Below are positions 7,935-15,692 of a DNA stretch of 64,000 nucleotides, piece by piece (within the stretch, counting starts at the first letter, position 1; every line of letters begins with the position of its first letter). The notes under the pieces are model-generated. The model searched no databases and was not told the DNA's origin. It saw nothing but the letters and a program-made list of their open reading frames with translations. The stretch is taken from positions 281,501 to 345,500 of the forward strand of contig NZ_OY762276.1 of NCBI RefSeq assembly GCF_963665445.1, given 5' to 3'. A program made the translations under genes and the position numbers. Source of the stretch: an uncultured Desulfobulbus sp. (lineage in GTDB: Bacteria; Desulfobacterota; Desulfobulbia; Desulfobulbales; Desulfobulbaceae).

Positions 7935-8839
7935 TCACCTCCCTGTGGGATTGAGTTGCAGCGAGTTGACCAAGGCGTTGATCGTTGCCTGGCTTTCCAG
8001 TTCGGTAACATCCGTAAGATGGGTGTAGCGGGCTGTGGTCGTGGGGCTGGCATGCCCCAAGAGTGCCTGGATATGTCGCAGGCTCAGACCGGACTCGAGC
8101 AGGTGGGTAGCAAAGCTGTGACGGAGGCTGTGGATCGAGATTTTTTTTAAATTGCGCAGGTCGCGACAACGGCCTTCATGGCTTGCTGGGTGCCGCCGGT
8201 ATTCATGTGGCTTTTCGCCTGCCGGATCGTTTCCATCGATCCCCGGTAATTGGGAAACAGAAACTTCGGATGTTGGTGTTCACGCCAAAGCAGGCGTAGC
8301 GCTGCCAGGGTGCGGTGCGGCAAGGGAACGAGACGATCTTTATGCCCCTTGCCACGGCGGATATGAACTCTCATGTGGCCGGTATCGATATCGCCGACCT
8401 GAAGAGACAAGGCCTCTTCCACGCGAAGCCCCATGGAATAGGTCGTGAAGAGAAAAACGCGGTACCGGAGTTCGCGGCAGCCATGAATGATCTTGCCGAC
8501 CTCATCACGGGTCAGGATATCCGGGATGGTTTTGACGACGGGTGCTTTGACGATGTTGAGCCATTGCCAGTCCGTCTCCAGAACGTGTTTCCAGAAAAAC
8601 ATGAGGCCGAGCCGATCCAGCTTGACGGTGCTCCAGGAGTAGCCCTCGACCATTTTGGCAAAGTACTCTTCCAGCTCTTGCACGCTGAGTTTGTCGGGGC
8701 AACGATCGAAATATGAGACCAATCGGCGCACAGCTCGGCCATAAGCATCGATTGTTTTGGCGCTTTTCCCTTGCAGTGCAAGCTTTTGCAGGTGGCGCTC
8801 ATAGAGGGCCTCGAATCGTTTTAGCTCGGCTTTTTTCAT
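7935..8839 (-). pseudogene. IS91-associated tyrosine recombinase, frameshifted
   Basis: The first frame (8839 to 8147, 230 residues) has the SAM-like N-domain and the box-I motif MGLRVEE with the first catalytic Arg. It then goes out of frame just after [12 protein letters not shown]. The missing C-terminal part is readable in another frame: [15 protein letters not shown] (H-x-x-R), [15 protein letters not shown] (His and catalytic Tyr), ending LQLNPTGR at 7935, next to the transposase start. The break is a one-base shift near 8150-8175, beside an A-run. The short product would lack the catalytic Tyr. A programmed shift cannot be ruled out but there is no classic slippery site at the point of change. 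Confidence 0.8.
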
Positions 8840-8903
8840 AGTATACTCCTTGCTGTAAGTGGTTGAAAATCAGACTACTTATAGAAGTATACACTGTTTT
8901 TTA

Positions 8904-8922
8904 TTCTGCCGCGCAGCGGCTT
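8904..8922. repeat. IS91-type terminal motif, copy A
   Basis: TTCTGCCGCGCAGCGGCTT, identical to 17988-18006. In both places it lies upstream of an IS91-associated recombinase gene and directly abuts an attC R'' box. Probably the terminus of the element. Confidence 0.7.
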
Positions 8923-8923
8923 C

Positions 8924-8985
8924 GTCCAACCATCGGCTTCACTCGGAGCCCGCAAAAAGCGCGGGTCCGGTGAGCCGCACGGTGA
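8924..8985 (+). other. attC site 6 (gene of its cassette lost)
   Basis: R'' is GTCCAAC (8924-8930). The arms CGGCTTCACTCGGAGCCCGC and GCGGGTCCGGTGAGCCG pair around AAAAAGC. The site then reads CGGTGATCTC, which looks like the first bases of the hairpin block, with no GTT box. The cassette body that belonged to it has been replaced by the IS91-type element. Confidence 0.65.
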
Positions 8986-9020
8986 TCTCAAAGAACGCGA
9001 ATCAAAAAAGGAGGTTAAGA

Positions 9021-9560
9021 ATGAAATGGAAAACAGATGAAGGAGGATGGAGCCCTTACCTCGCTGGAGCCCTTTTAGGCCTCCTGGCTATCGCTTCAGT
9101 CCTTGCAACCACACAATTCCTCGGCAAGACCAACTATTTAGGAGCGTCCACTACGTTCGTTCGTGCAGCCGGTATTTTGGAGCAAACAATTGCTGCGGAT
9201 CATGTTGCGTCAAACGAGTATTACACTGAGACAAAGGTTCGTGTTGATTGGCAGTTCATGCTGGTTGTTGGGATTGTTCTGGGTGCCTTTATTTCGTCCA
9301 CTATGGATAAGAGCTTTCGACTGGAGAGCGTTCCACCCACGTGGGAAGAACGATTTGGCCCATCGATCGGAAAGCGTGCAGTCGGGGCATTTATGGGTGG
9401 AGTTGTCGCCATGATCGGCGCTCGCTTGGCCGATGGCTGTCCAAGTGGACATGGCCTCAGTGGAATGATGCAATTGTCAGTAAGTTCATTCGTGGCTTTG
9501 ATTATGTTTTTTGGTGCAGGTGTTTTGGTTGCTCGAATAGTTTATGGAAGGAGAGCATAA
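9021..9560 (+). CDS. YeeE/YedE-family transporter subunit (thiosulfate/sulfur import type), first half
   Basis: 179 residues of a multi-pass membrane protein of the YeeE/YedE (TsuA-like) family. The family signature GARLADGCPSGHGLSG (residues about 132-147) with its conserved Cys is present. Family members move thiosulfate or related sulfur species across the inner membrane. The start at 9021 follows a strong AGGAGG. Its stop overlaps the next start (TAATG), so the two halves are translated together. It sits between attC 6 and attC 7 and thus appears to be cassette cargo, although its 5' cassette boundary is eroded. Confidence 0.85.
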   Translation: MKWKTDEGGWSPYLAGALLGLLAIASVLATTQFLGKTNYLGASTTFVRAAGILEQTIAADHVASNEYYTETKVRVDWQFMLVVGIVLGAFISSTMDKSFRLESVPPTWEERFGPSIGKRAVGAFMGGVVAMIGARLADGCPSGHGLSGMMQLSVSSFVALIMFFGAGVLVARIVYGRRA

Positions 9561-10090
9561 TGAATACTGGTCAATGGCTGGGCCTTGTCACAGGTGTATT
9601 GTTTGGATTTCTACTCCAGAAAGGTCGTGTTCTTCGCTTCGACAAGCAGGTTGGAGCAATGCTGTTGAAAGACATGACAATATTTAAATTCATGCTTTCG
9701 GCAATTCTGGTGGGAATGGTCGGGATACTCCTGCTTTCGCACCTTGGGGTCATTACCTTAAGCCATAAGCCAATGAATGTTGGCGCTGTGTTGCTCGGTG
9801 GAGCTTTTTTCGGCGCCGGATGGGCGATCATGGGCTTCTGCCCTGGCACATCACTAGGCGCATTGGGCGAAGGTAGATGGCATGCACTGTTTGCCATAAT
9901 AGGTATGGTGGCGGGGGCAGCACTCTATGCAGAGCTCTACCCCTTCCTTAAATCAACAGTTCTTGCGTGGAAAGATTTTGGAAAGCTCGGATTACCGGAA
10001 GCGTTGGGTATTTCGCAGTGGATAATCGTTCCAATATTTTGGGCAGGGATAATCGCTTTGTTTTTCTTGTTTGAGAAGAAAAAGTTGTAA
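9560..10090 (+). CDS. YeeE/YedE-family transporter subunit, second half
   Basis: A 176-residue membrane protein with the second family signature, GFCPGTSLGALG (about residues 91-102). Full-length YeeE proteins carry both Cys motifs in one chain. Here, as in many bacteria, the two halves are separate genes that would make one heteromeric channel. I chose the ATG at 9560, overlapping the previous stop, because GGAGAG lies just upstream. An attC follows directly (R'' at 10105), showing the pair could move as one two-gene cassette. Confidence 0.85.
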   Translation: MNTGQWLGLVTGVLFGFLLQKGRVLRFDKQVGAMLLKDMTIFKFMLSAILVGMVGILLLSHLGVITLSHKPMNVGAVLLGGAFFGAGWAIMGFCPGTSLGALGEGRWHALFAIIGMVAGAALYAELYPFLKSTVLAWKDFGKLGLPEALGISQWIIVPIFWAGIIALFFLFEKKKL

Positions 10091-10104
10091 TTCATGATGA
10101 TTTG

Positions 10105-10414
10105 ATCGAACAAAACGGTGAAGCGGACGGGGTTTTCTCCGCTACTCTCCGAAAACCTCGCCGCTTACCTTGGCGGTGACGCCCCGCTGCGCGCGGCGTC
10201 ACCGGCCCGAGTTGAGCGTGACCGCTCCTCCGCCTTTGTGGCGGCATGCTTCGGCCTCATTTGGAGCTATGGCCAAGTGCTCGGGCATAAAATTCCTTGC
10301 ACGCTGATTCGCGGCCGCCACCAAGTCGTTGGAGCGGACACTGGTCACTGGCCGAGAAGATGCTGCGCATCATCTCAACCAGTGCCCAGTGCCGCTCAAC
10401 TCGGGCCGTTATGC
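10105..10414 (+). other. attC site 7 (contains hairpin block)
   Basis: R'' is ATCGAAC (10105-10111). The arms GGTGAAGCGGACGGGGTTTTC and GAAAACCTCGCCGCTTACC pair. R' is GTTATGC (10408-10414). No gene lies in 10091-10458. Confidence 0.8.
10175..10407 (+). repeat. attC-embedded hairpin block, copy 5
   Basis: Long form, 233 bp. It differs from copy 3 at very few positions (CTCCTCCGCC near the first CCGCTC, and CAAGTGCTC in the middle). H1, H2 and H3 are preserved. Confidence 0.9.
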
Positions 10415-10458
10415 TCTGAAAAACACAAACTAAATTTTGGAATAGCAAAGGGGTATCT

Positions 10459-10782
10459 ATGCATGAATCGATTGAAAAATATGTAGAGAATTTAGATGAT
10501 AAAACAAAAATACGGTTCATTATTTTGTATAAATTAATACATGATAGTACATTTGAAAGAGTTGAAGAAAAATTATGGGCAAAATTCCCATCATTTTATG
10601 TTGGTAAGAATTATGTTCGTATTATTCCATTTAAAGATCATATTAATATTGAAGCAAAATCCGTCATTCAGAATAAAGAATCCCTTGAAGAGTTCAAGAT
10701 AACTCCCAAAGGTATACTTCAAATTCAGCATATACAAGGCGTTCCGAAAGAAATTCTAAAAAAACATCAAAGAAAGTTTTGA
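10459..10782 (+). CDS. DUF1801 (YdhG-like) family protein
   Basis: 107 residues matching the DUF1801/YdhG pattern: a short helical N-terminus, then VEEKLWAKFPSFYVGKNYVRI, IPFKDHINIEA and the closing KITPKGILQIQH. The fold is small alpha/beta, and some members (Fra/YdhG) have been linked to iron delivery. No function is claimed here. It starts about 50 bases after the cassette boundary, with GGGG before the ATG. It is the first of two genes that seem to share a cassette, since no attC is evident in 10783-11025. Confidence 0.7.
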   Translation: MHESIEKYVENLDDKTKIRFIILYKLIHDSTFERVEEKLWAKFPSFYVGKNYVRIIPFKDHINIEAKSVIQNKESLEEFKITPKGILQIQHIQGVPKEILKKHQRKF

Positions 10783-11025
10783 ATGAACTTCAAAATTAAG
10801 AAAGAAGGTACATTAAAATGGTTAGGCCACGTTTTGACTCAATATAACTGAAAAATTCACCGGATAAACCTGCGATCATTATATTGTGCTGTCAATTTTA
10901 TCCACTTGTAATTCACACAAACAAATTGAATAATCCAACCAGGAGTTCATATATTCTAGTACCTGGCAGCAACTTGAGCAGAATAAAGCTAATAAATCAG
11001 ATAATCTTTTTTCAGGGTTAAAAAA

Positions 11026-11376
11026 ATGGCTAATACATTTTCAGAGATAAAATTGTTTCAAGTAAAACCAGATAAACTTGATGAGTTTGAAGAAATAATT
11101 AATGTCGCAGCGAAAGAACAGGAAAAACAAACAGGCTCCATTTGTGTCAAATATATGAAAAGGTTTTATACTATGGATGGCTTGATCAAAGAGGGATTAC
11201 CCCCCAGAGAATTAACAAAAATTGTAAAATGTGTAAGATACTATTCATATTGGGAGTTTGATAATAAAGAAAACTATGGAAAAGCTACTGGGTGGTTTTT
11301 TGACAAATACGAGAAAAGCATTATGAAATTACTTATAATGCCATTTGATATAAATTGCGGAAATTCAGTCTACTAA
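11026..11376 (+). CDS. ABM-like small protein
   Basis: 116 residues with an N-terminal half resembling the antibiotic-biosynthesis-monooxygenase/dimeric alpha-beta barrel fold (IKLFQVKPDKLDEFEEIINVAAKEQEKQTGSICVKY). The C-terminal half (YYSYWEFDNKENYGKATGWFF) fits the second strand-helix unit. Catalytic residues are not fixed in this family, so activity is uncertain. The 243 bp upstream hold no recognisable attC, and the attC downstream (11483) pairs with the boundary at 10408 with one mismatch. Confidence 0.5.
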   Translation: MANTFSEIKLFQVKPDKLDEFEEIINVAAKEQEKQTGSICVKYMKRFYTMDGLIKEGLPPRELTKIVKCVRYYSYWEFDNKENYGKATGWFFDKYEKSIMKLLIMPFDINCGNSVY

Positions 11377-11482
11377 TTCAAAACAGGCGACAAGAAAAGA
11401 ATACTTTTAGGAGAAGCCGCAAGCGGGATCGAATTATAAAGATTATAGAAAAACCGTTAAACAAGTGCTCTATGTTTAAACA

Positions 11483-11556
11483 GCACAACAATGCAAATTA
11501 ACTCGGATTCAAATTCCGCTACGATCCATTTGCACCGGTTATTTGCAACGTTATAT
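11483..11556 (+). other. attC site 8 (no block)
   Basis: A compact site. R'' is GCACAAC (11483-11489). The arms TGCAAATTAACTCGG and CCGGTTATTTGCA pair. R' is GTTATAT (11550-11556). The block is absent, which shows the native attC length in this array is about 65-75 bp. Confidence 0.8.
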
Positions 11557-11598
11557 GCATCCAGTCCGCATCAGTCACAATCATGGGGATTTTTATCT

Positions 11599-12000
11599 AT
11601 GAGTATAAAGTCAGGATCATGCCTTTGTGGTGAGGTTACTTTTGAAATAGAAGGTGATTTTGATAATTTTTACCTTTGCCATTGTAGTCGGTGTCGAAAA
11701 GATACAGGCTCAGCTCATGGAGCCAATCTTTTTTCTTCTACTGCCAAGTTGAAATGGTTGTCAGGAGTCGATAAGGTAACAAATTTTACATTGCCTTCAA
11801 CTCAACACAACAAATCGTTTTGCTCAATTTGTGGATCGGCACTTCCAAATATTCAATTGGGAGGTGAACTTCTTGTGGTTCCTGCTGGAAGCCTTGATTG
11901 TGATATCCACATCACACCTACCGCTCACATTTTTATTTCGAGCAAAGCAAATTGGGATAAAGATCTTCATAAATTTCCTATGATAGAGACTTTGCCGTAA
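11599..12000 (+). CDS. GFA/CENP-V domain protein (glutathione-dependent formaldehyde-activating-like)
   Basis: 133 residues with the zinc-binding cysteine pattern of the GFA family: GSCLCGEV (C-x-C), CHCSRCRK (C-x-C-x-x-C) and CSICGS (C-x-x-C). Members are small zinc proteins. The founding enzyme speeds S-hydroxymethylglutathione formation, but most are uncharacterised. I chose the ATG at 11599, which aligns with the family start, not the earlier in-frame start that lies in the attC. It is the only gene in its cassette (11550-12299). Confidence 0.88.
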   Translation: MSIKSGSCLCGEVTFEIEGDFDNFYLCHCSRCRKDTGSAHGANLFSSTAKLKWLSGVDKVTNFTLPSTQHNKSFCSICGSALPNIQLGGELLVVPAGSLDCDIHITPTAHIFISSKANWDKDLHKFPMIETLP

Positions 12001-12013
12001 TAAGCATAAAACC

Positions 12014-12306
12014 ACATAACAAAGCTAATTCAGCCGACGCAAAAAACCGCGCGGCTGATTGGCAGCGGTGACGCCCCGCTGCGCGCGGTGTCACCGGCCC
12101 GAGTTGAGCGTGACCGCTCCCCCGCCTTTGTGGCGGCATGCTTCGGCCTCATTTGGAGCTATGGCCAAGTACTCGGGCATAAAATTCCTTGCACGCTGAT
12201 TCGCGGCCGCCACCAAGTCGTTGGAGCGGACACTGGTCACTGGCCGAGAAGATGCTGCGCATCATCTCAACCAGTGCCCAGTGCCGCTCAACTCGGGCCG
12301 TTATAC
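12014..12306 (+). other. attC site 9 (contains hairpin block)
   Basis: R'' is ACATAAC (12014-12020), one mismatch from the complement of its cassette start GTTATAT. The arms TTCAGCCGACGC and GCGCGGCTGA pair. R' is GTTATAC (12300-12306). Confidence 0.78.
12067..12299 (+). repeat. attC-embedded hairpin block, copy 6
   Basis: Long form, 233 bp. One change in the H1 arm (GGTGTCACC) gives a G-T pair in the stem. The rest is nearly identical to copy 3. Confidence 0.9.
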
Positions 12307-12329
12307 TTTATAGGCTTCAAGGAGGGAAA

Positions 12330-12902
12330 ATGGATTTAGATAATATACTCAAAGAATTAGAACAAAAGGGAATTCGCAATGATGAAGCCCAATCAGACAA
12401 AGCTCTGAAGTATCTAAACATCACAAGAGATACAGGTGAGTTCCTTCGGGTCATGGTCCTTGCGACTCGTTCCAGTAAAATTTTAGAAGTTGGAACATCA
12501 AACGGTTATTCAACCATTTGGTTAGCTTCGTCTATTCCCCCAGATGGGACTGTAACTACAATTGAGTATTCGGAACGTAAAGCAGAAGAGGCTTTATCGA
12601 ACTTCGAAAGAGCAGGTCTTGCCAATAAAATAGTTTTTTTAAAGGGAGAAGCTCAGGCATTGCTCAAAGACCTCAGCGATCAGTATGATTTGATTTTCCT
12701 TGACGCAGACCGTTCAAAATACATGGATATGATAAAAGACATATCACGCCTGCTAAAAATTGGAGGGCTAATTGTTTGTGATAATGCAAGTTCTCACGAA
12801 TCTGAACTTGCTGATTTTACAACATACCTCAAAACGCAACAGAATTTTACAACTTCACTGGTGCCAGTTGGTAAAGGTGAATTTCTAGCATATAAGTCAT
12901 AA
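12330..12902 (+). CDS. O-methyltransferase (class I, family 3 type)
   Basis: 190 residues. The SAM-binding motif I is ILEVGTSNGYSTIWLA (about residues 50-65), followed by an acidic strand (TTIEYSERKAEEA) and LIFLDADRSKYMD (about 123-135), as in cation-dependent catechol/caffeoyl-CoA-like O-methyltransferases. Substrate unknown. GGAGG precedes the ATG at 12330. The boundary GTTATAC (12300) and its own R'' GTATAAC (12912) match exactly, so the cassette is intact. Confidence 0.85.
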   Translation: MDLDNILKELEQKGIRNDEAQSDKALKYLNITRDTGEFLRVMVLATRSSKILEVGTSNGYSTIWLASSIPPDGTVTTIEYSERKAEEALSNFERAGLANKIVFLKGEAQALLKDLSDQYDLIFLDADRSKYMDMIKDISRLLKIGGLIVCDNASSHESELADFTTYLKTQQNFTTSLVPVGKGEFLAYKS

Positions 12903-12911
12903 AGCGAACAG

Positions 12912-13225
12912 GTATAACCCGGCAGTCCAGCGGACACCTGCGAGCTTCCGATTTGCTCCAGTCCCCAGGTGCCACTGACTTTAGAGGTGACGCCCCGCTG
13001 CGCGCGGCGTCACCGGCCCGAGTTGAGCGTGACCGCTCCCCCGCCTTTGTGGCGGCATGCTTCGGCCTCATTTGGAGCTATGGCCAAGTACTCGGGCATA
13101 AAAATCCTTGCACGCTGATTCGCGGCCGCCACCAAGTCATTGGAGCGGACACTGGTCACTGGCCGAGAAGATGCTGCGCATCATCTCAACCAGTGCCCAG
13201 TGCCGCTCAACTCGGGCCGTTGGGC
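12912..13225 (+). other. attC site 10 (contains hairpin block)
   Basis: R'' is GTATAAC (12912-12918). The arms GGCAGTCCAGCGGACACCTG and CAGGTGCCACTGACTT pair. R' is GTTGGGC (13219-13225). Confidence 0.8.
12986..13218 (+). repeat. attC-embedded hairpin block, copy 7
   Basis: Long form, 233 bp, with two scattered substitutions (AAAAATCCTT; CAAGTCATTGG). H1, H2 and H3 are preserved. Confidence 0.9.
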
Positions 13226-13244
13226 AGCGTAGAAAAAAGCTCTC

Positions 13245-14492
13245 ATGACCTCATCACAAACAAATACCCCTGAACCGCTAACTTCCACAAGGGGCGTTGA
13301 TCGCAAGTTGCCGAGCGGTATTTGGGTGCTCGGATTAGTCTCGCTGTTTATGGACGTATCATCCGAGCTTGTTCACAGCCTCTTACCGATATTTATGACC
13401 ACGGTGCTCGGCGCATCCATGGTCACGGTAGGGATTATCGAGGGTGTTGCCGAGGGCATCGCTGCGACCACGAAGGTGCTTTCCGGCGCGCTCAGTGATT
13501 ACTTCAGGAAACGCAAAATTCTCGTTGTGATTGGGTATGCAATTGGGGCATTGGCCAAGCCGGTATTTCCACTCGCAACATCCATTGGATGGGTGTTCGG
13601 CGCACGCTTTGTCGATCGCATTGGCAAAGGCATTCGGGGCGCACCCCGTGATGCGCTGATCGCCGATATTACACCTCCACCGCTTCGGGGTGCGGCCTAT
13701 GGCCTGCGCCAGGCGCTGGATTCAGTAGGGGCCTTTGTCGGGCCGTTGCTAGCGGTTGTCTTTATGTTCTTGTTCGCAAACGACATCAAATCAGTGTTGT
13801 GGATAGCTGTGATACCTGCGTTCATCGCGGTATTTCTACTGATTGTTGCACTTCGAGAACCTGAGTCCACTGAAAACACTACACATTCTAGAAATCACCT
13901 GACCTTGAGGGATGCCAAACGCCTGCCCCTCAGATACTGGTTTGTCGTTATGCTGGGAGCTGTCTTTACTCTTGCCCGCTTCAGTGAGGCATTTCTAATT
14001 CTTCGTGCTCAGGACGTCGGACTTGCTATCGCTTATGTGCCTGCAATTATGATTGTGATGAATATTGTCTACTCATTATTCTCCTATCCCGCAGGCGTGG
14101 CGGCTGACCGACTTCCGGCACGAAAGTTATTAGTGTTCGGACTTGGATTACTCATCGTCGCTGATGTTATATTAGCGATGGCCGTTTCACCGCCGCTCGC
14201 CTTCCTTGGTGTGGCGTTCTGGGGACTGCATATGGCATTTACCCAAGGCTTGTTATCGAAACTTGTTGCCGATACGGCACCCTCTGAGCTACTTGGGACG
14301 GCCTTCGGTGTGTTTAATCTGGTAAGTGGTGGGGTGCTGTTGCTGGCAAGCGTTATCGCTGGGGCACTATGGAGCATTTACGGTGCCTCGGCCACATTTA
14401 TTGCCGGAGCATCGTTCGCGGCTCTCGCGACAATGGGGTTGCTCTTTTACCGACCTGATGATCGAACTACAGGACATAGGGTTGGCGCGTGA
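13245..14492 (+). CDS. MFS transporter
   Basis: 415 residues with about 12 hydrophobic segments. The motif DRIGKGIRGAPRDALIAD between helices 4 and 5 and ADRLPARKLL in the central loop mark a major-facilitator drug-exporter-like protein. Substrate unknown. The ATG lies 26 bases from the crossover. It occupies a complete cassette: boundary GTTGGGC (13219) and R'' GCCCAAC (14501) are exact complements. A dedicated exporter is a typical adaptive cassette cargo. Confidence 0.88.
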   Translation: MTSSQTNTPEPLTSTRGVDRKLPSGIWVLGLVSLFMDVSSELVHSLLPIFMTTVLGASMVTVGIIEGVAEGIAATTKVLSGALSDYFRKRKILVVIGYAIGALAKPVFPLATSIGWVFGARFVDRIGKGIRGAPRDALIADITPPPLRGAAYGLRQALDSVGAFVGPLLAVVFMFLFANDIKSVLWIAVIPAFIAVFLLIVALREPESTENTTHSRNHLTLRDAKRLPLRYWFVVMLGAVFTLARFSEAFLILRAQDVGLAIAYVPAIMIVMNIVYSLFSYPAGVAADRLPARKLLVFGLGLLIVADVILAMAVSPPLAFLGVAFWGLHMAFTQGLLSKLVADTAPSELLGTAFGVFNLVSGGVLLLASVIAGALWSIYGASATFIAGASFAALATMGLLFYRPDDRTTGHRVGA

Positions 14493-14500
14493 TCAAGGCT

Positions 14501-14562
14501 GCCCAACAATGCGCCCCAGCCGACGCATAAACCTGCGCGGCGCTCAACTCGGGCCGTTGGTA
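14501..14562 (+). other. attC site 11 (keeps only a 15-nt block tail)
   Basis: R'' is GCCCAAC (14501-14507). The arms GCCGACGCA and TGCGCGGC pair. R' is GTTGGTA (14556-14562). The 15 bases before GTT are the block's terminal arm. Confidence 0.8.
14541..14555 (+). repeat. Hairpin block remnant (terminal arm only)
   Basis: CGCTCAACTCGGGCC, identical to the right arm of H2 in the intact copies. It sits in the same position, directly before GTT, and no other block sequence is left. Confidence 0.75.
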
Positions 14563-14579
14563 AATGAAAAAAACTCTTT

Positions 14580-15257
14580 ATGCCAAAACCAGATAGATAT
14601 TTGTGGTATATTTGGTGGCTTCTAATTGTAATCACGATTAGTGGTATTATTTTCAATAAGCTTTCTTCTGAAACCATAAAGATTAATCTCCAACTCACCA
14701 TTAACAATACTCAGACAATAAGGTTATTCTGTCTCTTCCCTTACAATATATCATTAAGATTGATGTTTTCACGGAGTGGTAATGAGAATCGGCCTGAATT
14801 AGGCAGCTATTCAACAGTGGGGAATTGGAGAGAAACTGGAGTGTTAAAATTTAATAATCTTGGTGAGCCTGTTAAGCTCACTCTCAGCGATTCTGATAAA
14901 AAAGTTGTATATGAAGCAATGCCAGCAAGTGGATACGGGGAAAATACCATATCTCGCAACTTAGTAGTTTTTGAAGATGACAATAATCCTTCAGAATTCT
15001 CCTGGCCACAGTCTCAAACAAAACCTTTTCAATTGAAATCTGGATTCAATGTTTTTCAAATTGCTATTCTAGAAGTAGGAAAAGAAATAGCAGGTGAGCA
15101 AATCCAAATTTGGGTCAATCCTCCTCTTGGCTTAAAAACTACTCATAGATCTTACTCATTTCTATGGTATTTCTATTTCTGGCCAGTTTATGTATTCTTG
15201 TTGTTTTTAATGCTTTTAATCCTTCTTTACAGGAAAAAGAAAATTAATAATCACTAA
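14580..15257 (+). CDS. Cassette protein with two membrane anchors, unknown
   Basis: 225 residues. A transmembrane helix near residues 8-27 and another near 193-217, followed by a basic tail (YRKKKINNH), enclose a domain of about 160 residues rich in polar and beta-prone sequence, probably outside the cytoplasm. No family recognised. The ATG at 14580 lies about 24 bases from the crossover at 14556. No Shine-Dalgarno is evident. Confidence 0.6.
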   Translation: MPKPDRYLWYIWWLLIVITISGIIFNKLSSETIKINLQLTINNTQTIRLFCLFPYNISLRLMFSRSGNENRPELGSYSTVGNWRETGVLKFNNLGEPVKLTLSDSDKKVVYEAMPASGYGENTISRNLVVFEDDNNPSEFSWPQSQTKPFQLKSGFNVFQIAILEVGKEIAGEQIQIWVNPPLGLKTTHRSYSFLWYFYFWPVYVFLLFLMLLILLYRKKKINNH

Positions 15258-15316
15258 CCACCGCCTGCACACGGACCCCGCAAACAGCGCGGGTCCGGTG
15301 AGGCGGAACGTTCGGC
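15252..15316 (+). other. attC site 12 (no block)
   Basis: A 65-bp site. R'' is CACTAAC. The arms ACCGCCTGCACACGGACCC and GGGTCCGGTGAGGCGG pair around CGCAAACAGCGC. AAC then precedes R' GTTCGGC (15310-15316). This is the best example of the native attC of this array. Confidence 0.85.
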
Positions 15317-15323
15317 ATTTAAG

Positions 15324-15692
15324 ATGAAAAAGAAAGAAAAGAAAAAATTACCAAACCGTAAGATATCAGAAACCTTTTTAGAATTTTCAATGCCACTAAT
15401 TGAATCTTTGGGTGAAACGCCGCCTAGGCATGAAATAGAAAAGATTCTTCAAGTCACGTATACCGTCTGGAACTCAACAATCATCGATGAAATCAAAAAC
15501 GACAATAAGCTGATTAATATGCTAAGAGAGTCAGTAAAGACTGATGTTGGAGCTACGGCTGTTGTCGAAAATCTTATTCTGAGAAAGCAAGAAAAATTTT
15601 CTGACGATTTTCGATTGATTGGAAATTACACACTAGTTGAAAAAAGTGACGAATGGAGACTTAAGGTCGAAGCAAGAGGGTGCATCCGATAG
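15324..15692 (+). CDS. Cassette protein, unknown, 3' end probably cut by an IS
   Basis: 122 residues, strongly charged, basic N-terminus (MKKKEKKKLPNRK), predicted soluble and helical. No family recognised. The ATG is only eight bases after the R' box, with no Shine-Dalgarno. The last few codons (CIR) fall inside the ISKra4-type inverted repeat beginning near 15678, so the natural C-terminus and the cassette's own attC have been lost. Confidence 0.55.
   Translation: MKKKEKKKLPNRKISETFLEFSMPLIESLGETPPRHEIEKILQVTYTVWNSTIIDEIKNDNKLINMLRESVKTDVGATAVVENLILRKQEKFSDDFRLIGNYTLVEKSDEWRLKVEARGCIR

Larger units (their letters stand above)
6743..8922 (-). mobile_element. IS91-type element with recombinase and HUH transposase
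   Basis: Two minus-strand genes, a tyrosine recombinase then a rolling-circle (HUH) transposase, are in a known IS91-family layout. The far end beyond the transposase has a perfect 10-bp hairpin, AGCGCTACCA - GGA - TGGTAGCGCT (6743-6765), which could be the origin-end hairpin or a terminator. The other end is TTCTGCCGCGCAGCGGCTT (8904-8922), containing the small palindrome GCCGC-GCA-GCGGC. The left boundary is approximate. Such elements make no target duplication and none is seen. Confidence 0.7.

Noticed and set aside
1231..13218. CRISPR array
   Set aside because: The repeats are too long, irregularly spaced and separated by genes. They belong to attC sites.
15324..15692. Intact cassette gene with its own attC
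   Set aside because: Its end falls inside the ISKra4-type inverted repeat and no attC follows before the IS.
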